Shown: positions 1-52,858 of the stretch, piece after piece | Layout: every line of letters starts with the position of its first letter | How positions within the stretch are numbered: the stretch's first letter is position 1 | Program-made: the position numbers and the translations under genes | Assembly: GCF_020536995.1 (NCBI RefSeq) | Contig: NC_068359.1 | Location: 125,768,314 to 125,832,313 of the forward strand | DNA from: Dreissena polymorpha | Taxonomy: Eukaryota > Mollusca > Bivalvia > Myida > Dreissenidae | DNA length: 64,000 nt | Direction of reading: 5' to 3' | The notes under the pieces: generated by a model | The model's database searches: none | Told to the model about the DNA's origin: nothing | What the model saw: the letters and a program-made list of their open reading frames with translations, nothing else

Positions 1-1831
1 ATGCTTTTTGATACAAAATTGAATTGAAAATAGCAAACTTGTTAATGATAGCAGCCTATCCACACATTAAGGAATGATTTCCAGACGTGCTGACCAAGTA
101 CGGCAAACATTGTGGTATGATAATTAAACGATTTTCTCTTATCGTGACACTATACTATTTCGCTAATGATTGTTTTCTCATCTTGGTGGCGAAAGTGAAA
201 TTCTGCGAGATGGATTGTAACGCGTAATTGTAACAGGGCCACAATGTGTCGTTTGAGCATACAGAGAGTATTCCGGAATTCCTTACACTGAACAGTGCTA
301 CATCCTTTGAATTGAGCACATACGCAGTGATGTAGCAAAAATTCAGAGGTTGTATCTCGAATCAGCTTATTAAATATTCGAAAATATTCATGCGTGTCTG
401 TTGACGTTATGTAAAAGTCACTAAGATGAAAACTGAAACAGCTACGCCTAAAAGCGCATGAGTGCTCTATACCTATGTTTATGTTAGCGTTGTTGACACC
501 GTGTGAACTGCTCGGGTAATAAGTAAAGCATAAACAGCAATGTTTATATACTTTTATTCCTCCATATACAAGATACGAAGATTGTTGTATATTTTGAATT
601 TGTATATGGTGTCAAAAATCAAAAGTTTTGTACACGGAACTTTCATTATGAATTTATATTCTTGGTGAGATAGTCATTTGATATTAGAAAAAAATATTCC
701 TTTAATATGATGGTGACTGCAAATTTTCTTTATATTAAGTTATCATAACCATTTTCATCATACTTTCTATGCTTTCAGAACTTCCAAAAAGCATGTTGTT
801 TTTATTTTGTCTTAGTTATTTCTATGAAATAATAAGGATGATAAAAAATGCACACAAAACTCGACCCGTGCGCTATGACACACACTTTATAAAGTTGAAT
901 GGCGTTTGTTCATTTCAAACTTGCGATTGATTTTCAAAAATGAATTGCGTGTTAAATTATGCAATAGCGAACATCTTCAGTGCCTTCAGCGCTTTGATTG
1001 TATTCATTAAGGGGTAGCGTGTATTTTCAACCGGCAAGCCACTTATATTTATATTTCGTTTAAATGACTAGGCCCTTTCGGTTCTTTGGTGTTTTTCTTT
1101 TTTTTCATTTGTTTAATTACTTGACCTTCGATATTGTGTATGTAGGAATCTTATTTTATCTTATAGTAAGCAATAGTTGCACATGTGTAGTGTACATTAT
1201 AACACTAAAACGTGCTTAAAAGAAAGTCAGTTTCAGAAAGAGGCATTAAAACACTTTAATTCGTCAATAACTAGTTTTTTCAGAGCGTCGGGAAAATACA
1301 ATAATTGCGAGTTTTGTTAGATTTTACTAAACACAGAAGCAAATAATGTGTATTATAAGGGCATCAAATATATTGAATATCACACAGGTAAACGACAGAT
1401 TTGCGGAAGGTTTTCCATCAATAACTTATATATCCCGACGTCGACGATCTTCAAACAAACAAAAACGAGGGAAGATCAAACACCGCAGAGCCGAAACGGC
1501 GTATTCATTGAACATAAATATAAATATGAAGTTGCTTACCGGGTGAAAAATATCCGCTGCTTCTTCGCGCAATTGTGTAAGTTCCATCTTACCTCGCTTA
1601 AACGAAGTCAGCTCCGCTCCTCGCAATCTTCCCCCCCCCCCCCCCTGCTTTTAGTTGAAGGTTAAAGCTGGTGTAAAATAACGGGTAAACAAACATTCAA
1701 TAAGATATAGCTAATGGGGAAGTATCAACCAGGACCAGTTTATTGTATAGTCAAGTTATATTAAACCGATGGATATTTTTCAAATGTACCATATATCGAT
1801 ACTTAAAGTCCTAATTGTCAACAACCAATAC
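1..1831. other. Intronic or 3' sequence of the minus-strand gene, no exon seen
   Basis: I read both strands and found no EGF, sushi or EB-like exon here. The only notable item is a run of about 17 C at 1629-1646. The stretch is AT-rich and is probably an intron of the minus-strand gene. Confidence 0.5.
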
Positions 1832-6005
<4,174 letters not shown>

Positions 6006-6630
6006 CGTGATCAACATAATAACGCTGAAATTTCGAATTCATAATATAGATAGCCCAATAGGTATAGTTTAGAATAATCACAAGTACTCCGTGAAGTTAT
6101 CATAAACCCAACAGCTTATGTGTGCCCACTACCACATAAAACCCATATTGTAACGATTCTTTATGTTAGTGATGTGTTTTCATAACAGAACTATCTTACA
6201 GGTGAATCTCAGAGCTTATTGAAAAGACTTTGTCATATGGCTTTTAATCACTATTCTGAGAGAACAAAGGACTATTGTCTACAGTCTATTCATTAGTATT
6301 TAGGTTTAATTTAGTTAGATTCGGCGACAAGATGGTATTGTATGCGATGAAGCTTACAATTTGAATCTTAAAGAGAATGTAGTTTGTTTATAATTATCAT
6401 TTCATATTCAAAGCTACATTTTCTGTTTACATTTTAAATGACAATTATGCATTTCGCTTTGGGTGATATTTATGAAAGCTTATGTTACATTGATAACGCG
6501 GTAGCAAAAGTACGGCCAACATACAAAACCACTCAATCAGTCAGTTTAAAATGCAAGTAACGTTATGGCACGATGTTTAATGCAACTTATTATGTTTTAT
6601 GATCCCCATCACATCTGACTGACTTATTAC

Positions 6631-6874
6631 TACGTTCATATGGCGACCAAGGATGCGGTAGGATCTAAAATGACGCCTTGGAATCGTTGTGAGAACGCGT
6701 AAAGACGACGTCCAAACGCAATGATACCGATGATGATTTAGCAGTATGAAAGGGAGAACGCCTCTAGGTCATCATCGGCATCATGGCGTCTGGACATCGC
6801 CTTCATGCGTTTTCACTACGATTCCAAGGCGTCCTTTGCGATCCTACTGCATCTTTGGTCGTTGTATCAACGTA
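6631..6874. repeat. Long imperfect hairpin (about 110-bp arms)
   Basis: The left arm (6631-6741) and right arm (6764-6874) are imperfect reverse complements around a loop of about 22 nt. The shared arm core includes GACGCCTTGGAATCGT, and the ends share TACGTT. It is locally more GC-rich than its surroundings. It is most likely a short palindromic MITE; a transcribed hairpin RNA is an alternative. Confidence 0.65.
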
Positions 6875-8058
6875 AAATCGGAGATAACAGATACAAGGAT
6901 CCTCAGTAAGGTTGTTGACAAATTCTTTCATATACGCTTACGGCTTTTTACACACAAACAAACTCGCTGTTATGATCGTTTTGAGGACGCAGTCCGGTGT
7001 GACCGTTGTATAGCATGAAAGATGATGATCAAACAATGATAATTTTTTAACGATTTATAGGTTTCGATAAAATGGAGACACTTTAAAACAGGTTACATTA
7101 GATGTAAACTATAAGCATGTGTAAACTATTTTTAGAAATCATAATGCTTAGATAAAACAACTGATTTCAACAATACCGTGATAATATAGTTAAGGCACAA
7201 GTTTCAAACAACATATCATGTTCCCTTAAAAACATTTATATTTACAAATGCATACAAACTATTCGTGATATCATAAAACGCGATTCATTAAAGAAAGGCT
7301 ATTTGGATAGATAATGAAATGAGTCAACATTTGTGAAATTTTAAACTGAATGTGATGTGTACTCCATAAACTTACTAATTCAAAGGACAACACGGTTTAC
7401 CTACATTGGTTTTATAGGTAACTTTTGGTTTGTCAAAGATTAATAAGGTAGAATAATAACACTGGAAATTGTAAATAATACATTAGAACAAACAATTTCA
7501 GTTTATGTCAATTTATAAATGCTTATGGTCGGCCTTGTGTGTTCACTCTCAATCATTAAAACTTGTCCACGGTGATGCTTGACATCGATCGGACATTGAT
7601 GTTGCACTTAAACGCTGTGCAATACATATCTTTGTCATCTCAGATACATGCGACATTGGTGATAAACAAATACATTATTTGATTCAACCAGCATAAATAA
7701 TTTGGCCTTCCAATTTTAATCAACTATATATGTGATGTGAACAATAAACATTTGTTTAATTTACATTAAATCGTTATGAATAGTAGTTAACTGTTCGTTT
7801 ATAAACAAATCATTGCATACTCTGACACTGTTTTTTATAAATGTACGCAATACGGACTTCGTGAACTTGAAAATCAACCCGAAGCCGCTGGGATAACATC
7901 TGGATGCACACGTTAACTCTCATTAGAAGATCTTTACAATGAGTAAGGATCGGAATCTATCAGTCAACGAAGACGTAAAAATGAATTAATATTAATGTAT
8001 AAGATGAATGCTAGCAATGTGCACAGCTATTTACAATCTCTTTTGTCCACAACAGTTG

Positions 8059-9025
8059 CACAGGTGGTTAGCGTATGGCTATGATATTAATTAGTAAAAA
8101 CATCATTTTGAAGGAAAAATAATCGAATTATCACATAAAAATCAAATTCTCTGCAAAAAACATTTCACTTTCAAATATGTATATAACAAGGTATTCAACT
8201 CAATATCACCCGAAAACAGGTTGCATCCCTTTGAACAGCAGTAACTTCATAAATTGTGCAGCGATTTCCATGAACATGGTCTTATTCAACGCAGACATGA
8301 ATGTCCTTTATTGAAATGTACATATATTGCAATATTTTTTTTTACAAATGCTGGATAAAATGTTAAGGAATAACACGATACACAAATCGATCGCATGACT
8401 TGTTCGTCATAGATCAGACCCGAAAGGAGACTGAAATCTTCACGGAGTTAAGAGCATTTTCCCTCCAAAGTTCACGGACCTAGGTACGTTAATTCATTAA
8501 AACGTATGGAAAAAAACATTCTTACCGTTCTTGCCGTTACATAATGCATCAAAACTAACTGCCCAGCACAGTTTGAACCTTTGTTTACATACATTTCAAC
8601 TGGGTGACATTTTAAACACACGAGTGATTTGATTTGTCCAATGCGAAGGTGTGTCTTTACTCCTGAAGATTTCATTTATTAATCGGGTCTGATCGTTTAC
8701 GAGTTGGTCACGCGAGTTGCGCATCGTGTTATTTCTTAAAATCTGAATTTACAAGTAATGTACATTTCCAGTAAGGAAATTCGTTAAAGCGTTGAATAAG
8801 ACCGAGTTCATGGAAATCGCTGCACAATTGATGAAGTTATGGCTGTTCAAAGCGACGCTCCCTGGTTTTGTGTGATTTTGAGTTGAATACCTTGTTATAT
8901 ATATATTTGATAGTGAAATTGTTGTTTTTTTTCAGAGAAGTTTATTTTTTTATATAACTTGATTATTTTTCATTCAAAATGATGTTTTACTAATTAATAT
9001 CATAGCCACACGCTAACCACCTGTG
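8059..9025. mobile_element. 967-bp fold-back DNA element with arms of about 400 bp
   Basis: The element begins CACAGGTGGTTAGCG and ends with the reverse complement CGCTAACCACCTGTG. The inverted similarity continues inward for about 400 bp on each side, leaving a spacer at roughly 8460-8640. Flanks AACAGTTG and TACAGATG match at 6 of 8 positions, a possible decayed 8-bp target duplication that would suggest a hAT-type origin. No transposase is present. A shorter relative lies at 52859-53209. Confidence 0.7.
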
Positions 9026-9259
9026 TACAGATGGGTCATGAAGCAATTAAGAAATTCCTCACATCTCAAAACGATTCAAGCGCAAACTTTACTGTCTTCA
9101 AATTCCTTCTTGCCACAATCTTATCTTAAGGGATTTATTTTCCCATGACCTTAAAGAAGATGAATCGATCATTTATTCAAACGGTTGCTAAACGTATACA
9201 GACCGATTAAAAACCTGTTATTTTCATACGGTAAAAGACGATCTCAAATGTTACACACA

Positions 9260-9400
9260 CACTTCAGAACAAGTGTAGCGCCTTAAATGGTCATCTTTTC
9301 CGACGCAACATACTATCATTCCCTTCATATCTCTGTGGACTAAATGAAACGCTGTCACATATCTTTCTCGAATGCACTCATCATGTTCAATTTTGCGTGA
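9260..9400 (+). mobile_element. LINE fragment (C-terminal Cys/His segment of a non-LTR polyprotein)
   Basis: The plus strand reads NKCSALNGHLFRRNI, then a segment with LCGLNETLSHIFLEC. This matches the pattern C-G-x-x-E-T-x-x-H-x-x-x-x-C found near the C-terminus of many LINE proteins. The neighbouring sequence is not open over any useful length, so this is a short old remnant. Confidence 0.5.
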
Positions 9401-11164
9401 AATTTATATAAACAATATTGATATGTTCCGTTTCAATTTGACCACATTATACATTGAGACGAGACTCGTGAAAACTCAACCAATATAAATATAGCTGATG
9501 CGGTTCACAAATTCATTATTAATATTAAGCGATTCGACCCGAAAATATGCTACAAAACGATTATCAAGTCTTTCTTTTTTACCAAACAGCTCAAAACTTC
9601 TCTTCTTTTCTGCCCAAATTCTGCTACTTTATCACCTACACCTTTCAAATGTCAACTTTTTTGTTAAATTTGAGTAATGAAAGCCTGTAATGCCAAATCA
9701 TAAATACGAATTACGTTTGTCCTAAAACATGCAACTGTATCTCTAGCGAAGAAGAAGAACTATATAAGAAATTGTCTTTCGTTTCCACCCCGTTCATACA
9801 CGTTGATAGTATAAATGGTAATGGAATTCAATGTATAACAATTTTATGCTACAAATAAATATGGTGAAACTAAACTCTGTTGCTACTAAAATGAAGTTGT
9901 ACGCGAAGCATTTATTTTTTTCCATTTGACAAAATATTATTGTAAAACATGACTCTACACAAAAACACAGGGGTATTGGAAACTATCGTAAATAAATTAA
10001 AAAAAAGTATATTACACACATAAGCTTAGACTAAATGCACAAGATGATTTCTTGACGGCTAAACTGTGTTCAGATTAATATCATGTTGACTATATAGCAA
10101 TAAATATAGTATATGCTACACATGATACTAAACGATCGAAAATAATGAAATGATGATACATTCAGATGACCAGATAATGAAAAGGACGTGCGTTAACAAC
10201 GTCAACAAATTCGGAAATTATAAACATACATATAATTAAGGAGTTTCGTTCCCCGTATGGTGTAACAGAAGAGTGGGATATGTAACTTTGTTACTTCTGT
10301 ATCTGACATCCACTTCAACCAATGCTTCGCGAACTGGTACCGATACAATGGGAGGAGTTAGCATTATAGCTTTGCCTTATCGTACTACCAAAAGTATTAG
10401 CCCGACATTTTACTTGAATAATTTTTTATGTTGTTTTTTTCCATATATTGCTCATTCATGAATTAAGTTGAACATTATTTGGCGCATACATTTACCCCAA
10501 GGAGATCATTATGTTCATTAGGCAACTTATTGCAATTAACATCGTCCAGTATACATATTTGCAATATGCTTGACTCTTTATAGAACATAGCGATGTATTC
10601 GCGACATTGTGTATATTGGAAATGCCATCTTTGATTTATCCTTAAAAGGTGAAATCCAAAAACCAATTCAATGAGTATTTAGAAATGTATTCTAAAATAA
10701 TTTGCTAAATGATATTTCGACAAGTGTTTGTAATATTATGTACGGAACCAATCACTCACTGAAAATGAGAGTAAATAAAAAGCAACTTGAAATTAATTTA
10801 AACAAGATATGTTCATACTAAGTGCACGATGGTCAGAAATAAAAACATGGCACTTGTATTTTTAACGTGTTAATTAACGTGACTTAAAATTTAAAATATA
10901 TTTAAAACCTGTTGATAACTGAACAAAGACTTAGATATCAATTAATACTCTGGCAAATTAACAAGTATCACGCATTTATCAAAATCATCTCAAATAGACA
11001 ATAGCATTTCGATATGGTCTAGATTTAACAAAGCTACCCATAATTTATTACCAAACGGGTGCTTTAAAAAGATGTTATTTGTTTAAAAGAAGCAATAGCA
11101 TAGATATAACAGTGAGGATTCGAACATGTTCATTTGTACTCGTAATCAGGGATAATCAACCGTC

Positions 11165-46753
<35,589 letters not shown>

Positions 46754-47484
46754 TAATTGCAAAAAGTGGAAGTTATACAGATAAAAAACAATTATTATTG
46801 CAGTGTTGTGTGATGTGTTTTTTCTTTATTCTGTCTGCATTACTTGCGTAATACCTTTCTTTATGAAGAAAAAGCACACTCTATTTGTATACTGGTAAAG
46901 AAAAATTACCATGACATAATTGACAGTTCAATATCAAATAAGACAAATTTTCTTTTACGCCTTGTTGCGTGTTAAAACTTCGTATTGAGTTGTAAGCTCG
47001 GTATTTTAGAAGTTCAATTGTATTCGTTATCAAATAGAAGATATAAAAAATGTTAAAATTTAGAATTGCCTTTGCTGACTTGTGGTAGTTGTCAGATAAA
47101 ATGCGTTTACACCAATTGGTAATTATACCTGTGTGGTGTACACGAGGAAAATGTGCGATAAATGGATATATTAACATACACTCAATTTATTATTTAGTTA
47201 AGTTGTTTGCAGTAGGCTTTTTTATTCAGATGTTGTTTTTGCAAAAAAACAACACATTACACGTTATCAGTATGTTTACAAACGGGATTCATATAAAATC
47301 GCGATATTGATGTTTATTTTTAATAAAATTATTTAGAAATATGTAAATAAACTTTGTAACTGTATGATAACATATTATGTTAGTGTATATTACAGTGAAG
47401 TGTTTTTAATGTGCGATTTATTAAATGACAAAGTTCTCACAAACAGATATCTACTTTTAATGTTTAATTTTGTCCTGTAATAAA
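46754..47484 (+). other. Probable 3' UTR of the large gene
   Basis: AT-rich sequence after the stop codon with no open frame. Two AATAAA polyadenylation signals are present at 47322-47327 and 47479-47484. Which is used cannot be told from DNA. Confidence 0.5.
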
Positions 47485-48918
47485 GTGTTTGTCGATAGTG
47501 TTGTTAATTATTCTGAACCGCAAAACACATCTTGTTTTGATTATTCTGTTTAATGCCTCTTCAAAGCGGGACTATAAGATTTTGTCAAATATTTATGAAT
47601 TTATATAAAATGTGTAAAAAATATTATACATATATTTCAATATAAATTAAAATAAAAGTAAACATGAACCGGTGTCGAAAATGCGAAATAAACTAGATAT
47701 TTAATTCAGAAGTCAAAAATGTCTGTACAGTCGAATTCGCCAGCATGTATATCATTCATGTACGATGTAAATCTAAATTTAGTTTAACGGTTCATTTAAA
47801 ATTCCTGCAACAATATTTATTCATACGACACACGAACACTAACTAAAATGACGAATGCTTCGGTTATTGTAGGTAAATATGTACGAAATATCTTCGTCAC
47901 AATCGGCTCGAAGCGCTAATTTGTCTTTGCTGCATTTTATGAAATTCGACTTTAATGTATCAGTTTTCTTTCCTATTTGGTGTTATTGTAACATATTTGT
48001 ATCAATATATTACAATTTAAGACATATACAGATCGTATAGTCTCGCTTTAAATAATTTGTCATTTAAATGAATTGTACATGTACACCTTTTCGTGGCTTA
48101 GTTCTTGAATTGCGTACATCTTTTATTACCTGGACATTACATCATTACGTATAAGGCTTATTTACAATATTAGTAAAGAATGGTCCCCGCTAGGCGACTG
48201 TTAGCCGCGCACAATACATGCCATGTTTCAAAGTTCAAAGTTTAAGGCCACATACAAAAAAGTATATATGTATAATTGAAATAATATAACCGTCTATGTC
48301 TCGACCAAAGTTATATGAATTATTTAATTATGCGAAATATACGTAAACAAAATTCGCCTTCCAAACAATTATAAGTTTACAATGTCTTAAGATAACAGAA
48401 TGACTTAATTCAATTTAATCTCATAGTTCTCATACATTAGCACATACATGTTGTTGTGTTTACTCAATGTATCATTGGAATAATTGCAAACTGTATAGAT
48501 AACAAGAGGACGAAGTTAAAGCGACTATGGTTTACAAATACATCTGCCGGCACCATTTACGTATATAGACACACGATTTGATTTATAGATTGAAATACAA
48601 GGGAAAGGATGATAATTTTAAAAGGTTTAACAAAGCAAAGTATAACTAAAACGAAATTAAAATTAAGATATAATTGACTATGCAAATTGAAGTTTTAAAA
48701 TAAAGATTCCCCATTTAATTAAAGTTTCTCGGGTTCATGAATCACAGCAAGCTTACAGATGCGTACATGATAACACAGACAAGCGCTTTTAATAAGACTA
48801 AACACATTTTCTGGTGATATAATCAATACACATATACGTTTGCATTAAATGTGTCATCTTATCTTCATCTTAAATGTATTTTTAACCTGCAAACAATTTA
48901 GTCATACTCAACAGTTTA
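47485..48918. other. Intergenic, nothing recognised
   Basis: AT-rich sequence downstream of the large gene. I found no coding exon, tRNA or repeat with defined ends. Confidence 0.5.
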
Positions 48919-48922
48919 TTAA

Positions 48923-49433
48923 AGGGATCTTTTCACGCTTTGGTAAATTGACAAAATTGAAAAAAGTTGTTTCAGATTCGTAAGTTTTCGTTTTAGTTAT
49001 GATATTTGTGAGGAAACAGTAATACTGAACATTAACCATGCTCTAATATAGCCATTATATGCATCTTTTGACGATTTTAAAACCTAAAAATTATAAAGCG
49101 TTGCAACGCGAAACGATTGAATAATTTGGAGAGTTCTGTTTTTGGCGTTAAATTTTGTGAAACTACGAAGATTGCTTATATAAGGTATAAAATACGTCAA
49201 GAATGTGTACTCGGCGGAATAGCTCAGTAGGCTAAAGCGTTTTTACTTCAGGACTCTGGCAGGACTCCAGGGGTCACTGGTTCGAAACCTGCTCCGGGCA
49301 ATGTTCTTTTCCTTTTTTTTATTTTTTTTTCTTGATTTTTACTGGAGCTTTTATGATCCAATGTTTACATTTATCAATATAAAGCATTTAATGAATAAGT
49401 TAAAAAAATGCCAAAATCTGTGAAAAGGCCCCT
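48923..49433. mobile_element. TTAA-flanked MITE with internal tRNA-like module, copy 2
   Basis: TTAA at 48919-48922 and 49434-49437 bounds a 511-bp element with inverted ends (AGGGATCTTTTCACGC and GTGAAAAGGCCCCT). In the middle is a tRNA-like module with box A TAGCTCAGTAGG (49220-49231) and box B GGTTCGAAACC (49279-49289), followed by a pyrimidine-rich stretch. The surrounding arms match 26390-26888 closely, but the tRNA-like part is of a different type. Confidence 0.82.
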
Positions 49434-49437
49434 TTAA

Positions 49438-50780
49438 GTCACAATACACAAAAAATACAAGAACGCAAAGTAATTTCATTCAAGGACAGAACTTCAAAAA
49501 GGCACCGTTTGAATGGTCCATAGGGGCCTCTGTGTTGGTTTGTTAGCATGTAGACAAAATATGCCCTTGTTGAAGATAACAACATTATTAACATCGTTTA
49601 CACCGTCATATGCGATACTTTTAAAATTAACATTCATTTAAATTTTATCTTGAATAAAATGTATATAAATGACTGGCCTGTTGAAAAGCCAAAACATTAA
49701 ATGGTCTTCAAGTATGCATCCTCCTAAGGTACAAATGTTTAAAAAAGATATCGTTGATTGAAAACTTGTTGAATTTTGTTACTGGATTAATTTACTTTTG
49801 CAATTGATATCTATGTTACGATTTCGGAATCACTTAAAAGTGCAAGATATTTAATCTCGCTGCTCGATCGCGATTCTTTGGTATACATTGCTGGTTTACC
49901 ATTCCTGACATTTTGCATTCGCTGCTTGTGAGTCTGAACATTTTGTCAACGAGTTCTATCATTTACGATTATGTGCCTAACGAGTTGCGCTATTGTAAAC
50001 AAAAATTTGCAGCGTACTCTTATGAAATTATTGTCACGTCTCCCCCGAAAGCCCGAAAGAGCCAGCCATTCTATTATACCGTTTGATTGATGTTTCGCCG
50101 AAGGCAATTGTATTAAAACTCACGTAAAGAAGTGAGAGATACAAATTTAACACCATTTGAATGGTTGTCACATGTGTTTGTGAACTTCTTTTCATACAAA
50201 GCCATGTCGTTTTTTATGGGTTTAAATAGCAATGTTAATAATGAGTCCGCCCCCAACAAACTTTATGTGCCAACTATTTATTGGCGATTGTTTTCTGGTT
50301 GAAAATGCACACAACTGATGCGTTGTACAGTGAACACGGATAAGGTTAATAACAGGCGTTTGAAATTAAGAATGCAGCCAATTATTTGAGTTAATCAACG
50401 CGTAGAGATCGAATTGTCAATAGTAAGGGTGTGTTAAAAAATCATCTATATTGCAGTGATGTCGGTTTTTCATATTAGCAGGCAACCGCGGTAAGCCTTA
50501 CCGCATTGCTGCAGCTTTAACCGAGTACAGAGTAGAATATTTAGATTGTCTAACCAACGATGAAAACAAACGACGACTGCACGTAAAGTGGTGGGTGGGA
50601 AAGAACAATGAATGACGGCGGAGCTCATGAAAGAGGTTTTGTTCTTGGGACTCCTGATCTAACGTTGTATCACTATTAAGCAATCAATCACATATGTAAG
50701 GACTAAGACATGTCAATCAAGTGTGCAATCTTCATTCGGAGCCACAGCAGTGCTACCTTTAAATCCTCAGAATATTCCAT
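49438..50780. other. Intergenic, nothing recognised
   Basis: No convincing exon, RNA gene or bounded repeat was found in either strand. Confidence 0.45.
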
Positions 50781-50837
50781 ATGGAAGAAAAACAAGAGCG
50801 AGTTATATTATATATTTATTTACCACGTTTCTCGAAG

Positions 50838-50867
50838 ATGGACGATTTTGTAAATGTTTACGAATTC
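50838..50867 (+). CDS. Possible start of a coding exon cut by the assembly gap
   Basis: ATG 50838 in a favourable context (A at -3, G at +4) opens MDDFVNVYEF and runs straight into the run of N. It could be the first exon of the gene whose exons appear from 59.7 kb, but nothing links them directly. Very tentative. Confidence 0.2.
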
Positions 50868-50967
50868 NNNNNNNNNNNNNNNNNNNNNNNNNNNNNNNNN
50901 NNNNNNNNNNNNNNNNNNNNNNNNNNNNNNNNNNNNNNNNNNNNNNNNNNNNNNNNNNNNNNNNNNN
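50868..50967. other. Assembly gap (100 N)
   Basis: Exactly 100 N, a conventional placeholder for a scaffold gap of unknown size. Frames crossing it are meaningless. Confidence 0.99.
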
Positions 50968-51074
50968 TATACTTATTTGCTTAAGACAAATAACAGCATC
51001 ACCAAGGCTTAAGGAGGTAAGAGTTAACAAATAACAACATTATCATTGTTCAAGTTTAAGGATCATGTCTTATG

Positions 51075-51428
51075 AAACAAGAGCTGTCTCCATAAGCACT
51101 CTGATGACAAATGCCCCTGATAAACGCTTTGATAGAAGTTATGAGCAATTTTTTAAAGCCTAAACGCATTTTTCAAAACCTAAACGCGGAGCTTAGTTCA
51201 AGGTCAAGGGGGTCAAAATTTGTGTGCATATCAAAAGGCCTTGTCCATATACACATGCATAACAAATATGAATATTACATCTGAAGCGACATAGAAGTTA
51301 TGAGAGTTTTTCCAACCTAAGCGCAAAGTGTGACGGACTGACGGATAGACAGACGGACAGTGAGATCAATATGTGATAATGCCCTTCTTTAGGGGTATAC
51401 TATATGCCCTCTTTCGGGGGCATAAAAA
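51075..51428. repeat. Interspersed repeat with GACGGAC tail
   Basis: Begins AAACAAGAGCTGTCTCC, contains GGTCAAGGGGGTC and a GACGGACTGACGGATAGACAG stretch, and ends in a GCCC...GGGGGCATAAAA hairpin. This is the general look of dispersed bivalve repeats. Boundaries are approximate. Confidence 0.5.
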
Positions 51429-51489
51429 ATTACTCTCCTTGTAAAAATCATCTGTACCCGCCAAATGAGAAATTATTTCCATTTAAAGC

Positions 51490-51712
51490 TTGTTACTTCC
51501 CTGGATTTGTTTTTTTGACCTTTGACCTTTAAGGATGACCTTGAATTTTCACCACTGAAAATGTGCAGCTCCATGAGATATACATAAATGCCAAATATCA
51601 AGTTGCTATCTTCGATATTACAAAAGTTATGGCCAATAAAGTTTTCCGACGGACGGACTGACTGAGGACAGTTCAACTGCTATATGCATACTACGGGGGC
51701 ATATAAAGAATT
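51490..51712. repeat. Second repeat of the same style
   Basis: Contains TTGACCTTTGACCTTTAAGG, a GACGGACGGACTGACTGAGG stretch and CTACGGGGGCATATAAAG at the end, echoing 51075-51428. Probably a relative of that family. Confidence 0.4.
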
Positions 51713-51719
51713 GACCCTT

Positions 51720-52850
51720 TTTTTCCACTGAGGGGCAGGGGCCCCTGACCTTTTACTTCGAGGAAAGCAATTTCACTGTATTTTAGCCAACTGAGGAATA
51801 AATATGTATGGTAAGTCAAAGTTAAGCAAATTCTGCATGTCTTTACGGATTCTGTGTACAGAGATTATCTGAGGGGCTTTTTCTCTCAGGGGAAGTGGCA
51901 TTTGACAGGCTAGTGACAGAGAGGGAAAAAAGCCCCAACAATGGTGCTATTCATTTACATTTTTTTTAGCAACAATTTTTTGTTGCTATATTTTTACCCA
52001 TATATATGGATTAGGAAGTCTGTGCAAGTTCTATTCAGATCAAGCATATGGTTCCTGAAGAGAAGTTGGTGTAAAGGGAACAGATAACTGACAGACAGGC
52101 ATTTTTAGATGGATAGTGTTTGCAATAGTTCACACCCAGAAAAGCTCAGGTGAGATGAAACTACCTGTCTTGTTTTGAATCTGCAAGAGCACATGAGTAA
52201 GTGTTAAACTTTTCAGAGCTTCTTACGAACAGAATTTGAGAGCTCAGTGAAAAACAATGCCTAACCCTTCTGGATTTTTGGGCATAGTTTAGGGCTGAGC
52301 TATTGACTTTATAAAGCCAAGTCTGCGGTTTTCTGTTTTTCTTTTATTAACCGTTGCTATAATCTATGTAAATAGAATTTAATAAAATTAAGTTCTTTTT
52401 TTGTTTCTGAAGTTTTTTCATAACTAAAACAAGTAAGAGGTGTTTTAAATAGAGTATAAAAAATACCTGAAATGTGTACGCCTTGGAACAGGAACCTGAC
52501 GAATCGTAGTCATACAGTTTGTATCGCTTGACAGGTACCTCATCTAATAAGAAAGAAGTGTATAATAAAGTGTCATACTGTCATAAAAGTGATTATGTCA
52601 ATGCATGTTTGATACATATCGTATACATAAATATAGCTTTAGATGTCTTATTTGAAAGATGTTCTTGCCACTCATTAATTTATGTATCATATTTATCCTC
52701 CAGCGTGAAATTGATATCAAAATATGCGTCATTTTTGTTAAGTTTCAGGAATTCCCTGTCGAATGATACCAAAAAACGTCACAACCACTGTGCTTTAAAC
52801 GACTCTTATTGCAGGTTATATAGATCATTGTAAAATTTATAAGCCTCTAG
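51720..52850. other. Intergenic, nothing recognised
   Basis: No coding exon or bounded repeat identified. Confidence 0.4.
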
Positions 52851-52858
52851 GGCGGGGC

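Larger units (their letters stand above)
6006..11164. promoter_or_regulatory. Intergenic space between divergent paralogues (possible bidirectional control region)
   Basis: About 5.16 kb separates the start codons of the two head-to-head genes, so promoters for both must lie here unless untranslated first exons lie elsewhere. I could not identify a TATA box or initiator with confidence. Three repeat structures are listed separately (6631-6874, 8059-9025, 9260-9400). The rest (6006-6630, 6875-8058, 9401-11164) is AT-rich with no gene recognised. Confidence 0.4.

Noticed and set aside
49212-49300. Functional tRNA gene
   Set aside because: Box A and box B are good, but the anticodon arm is disrupted by a duplicated GGACTC segment, there is no sensible acceptor stem, and it lies inside a TTAA-bounded repeat family.
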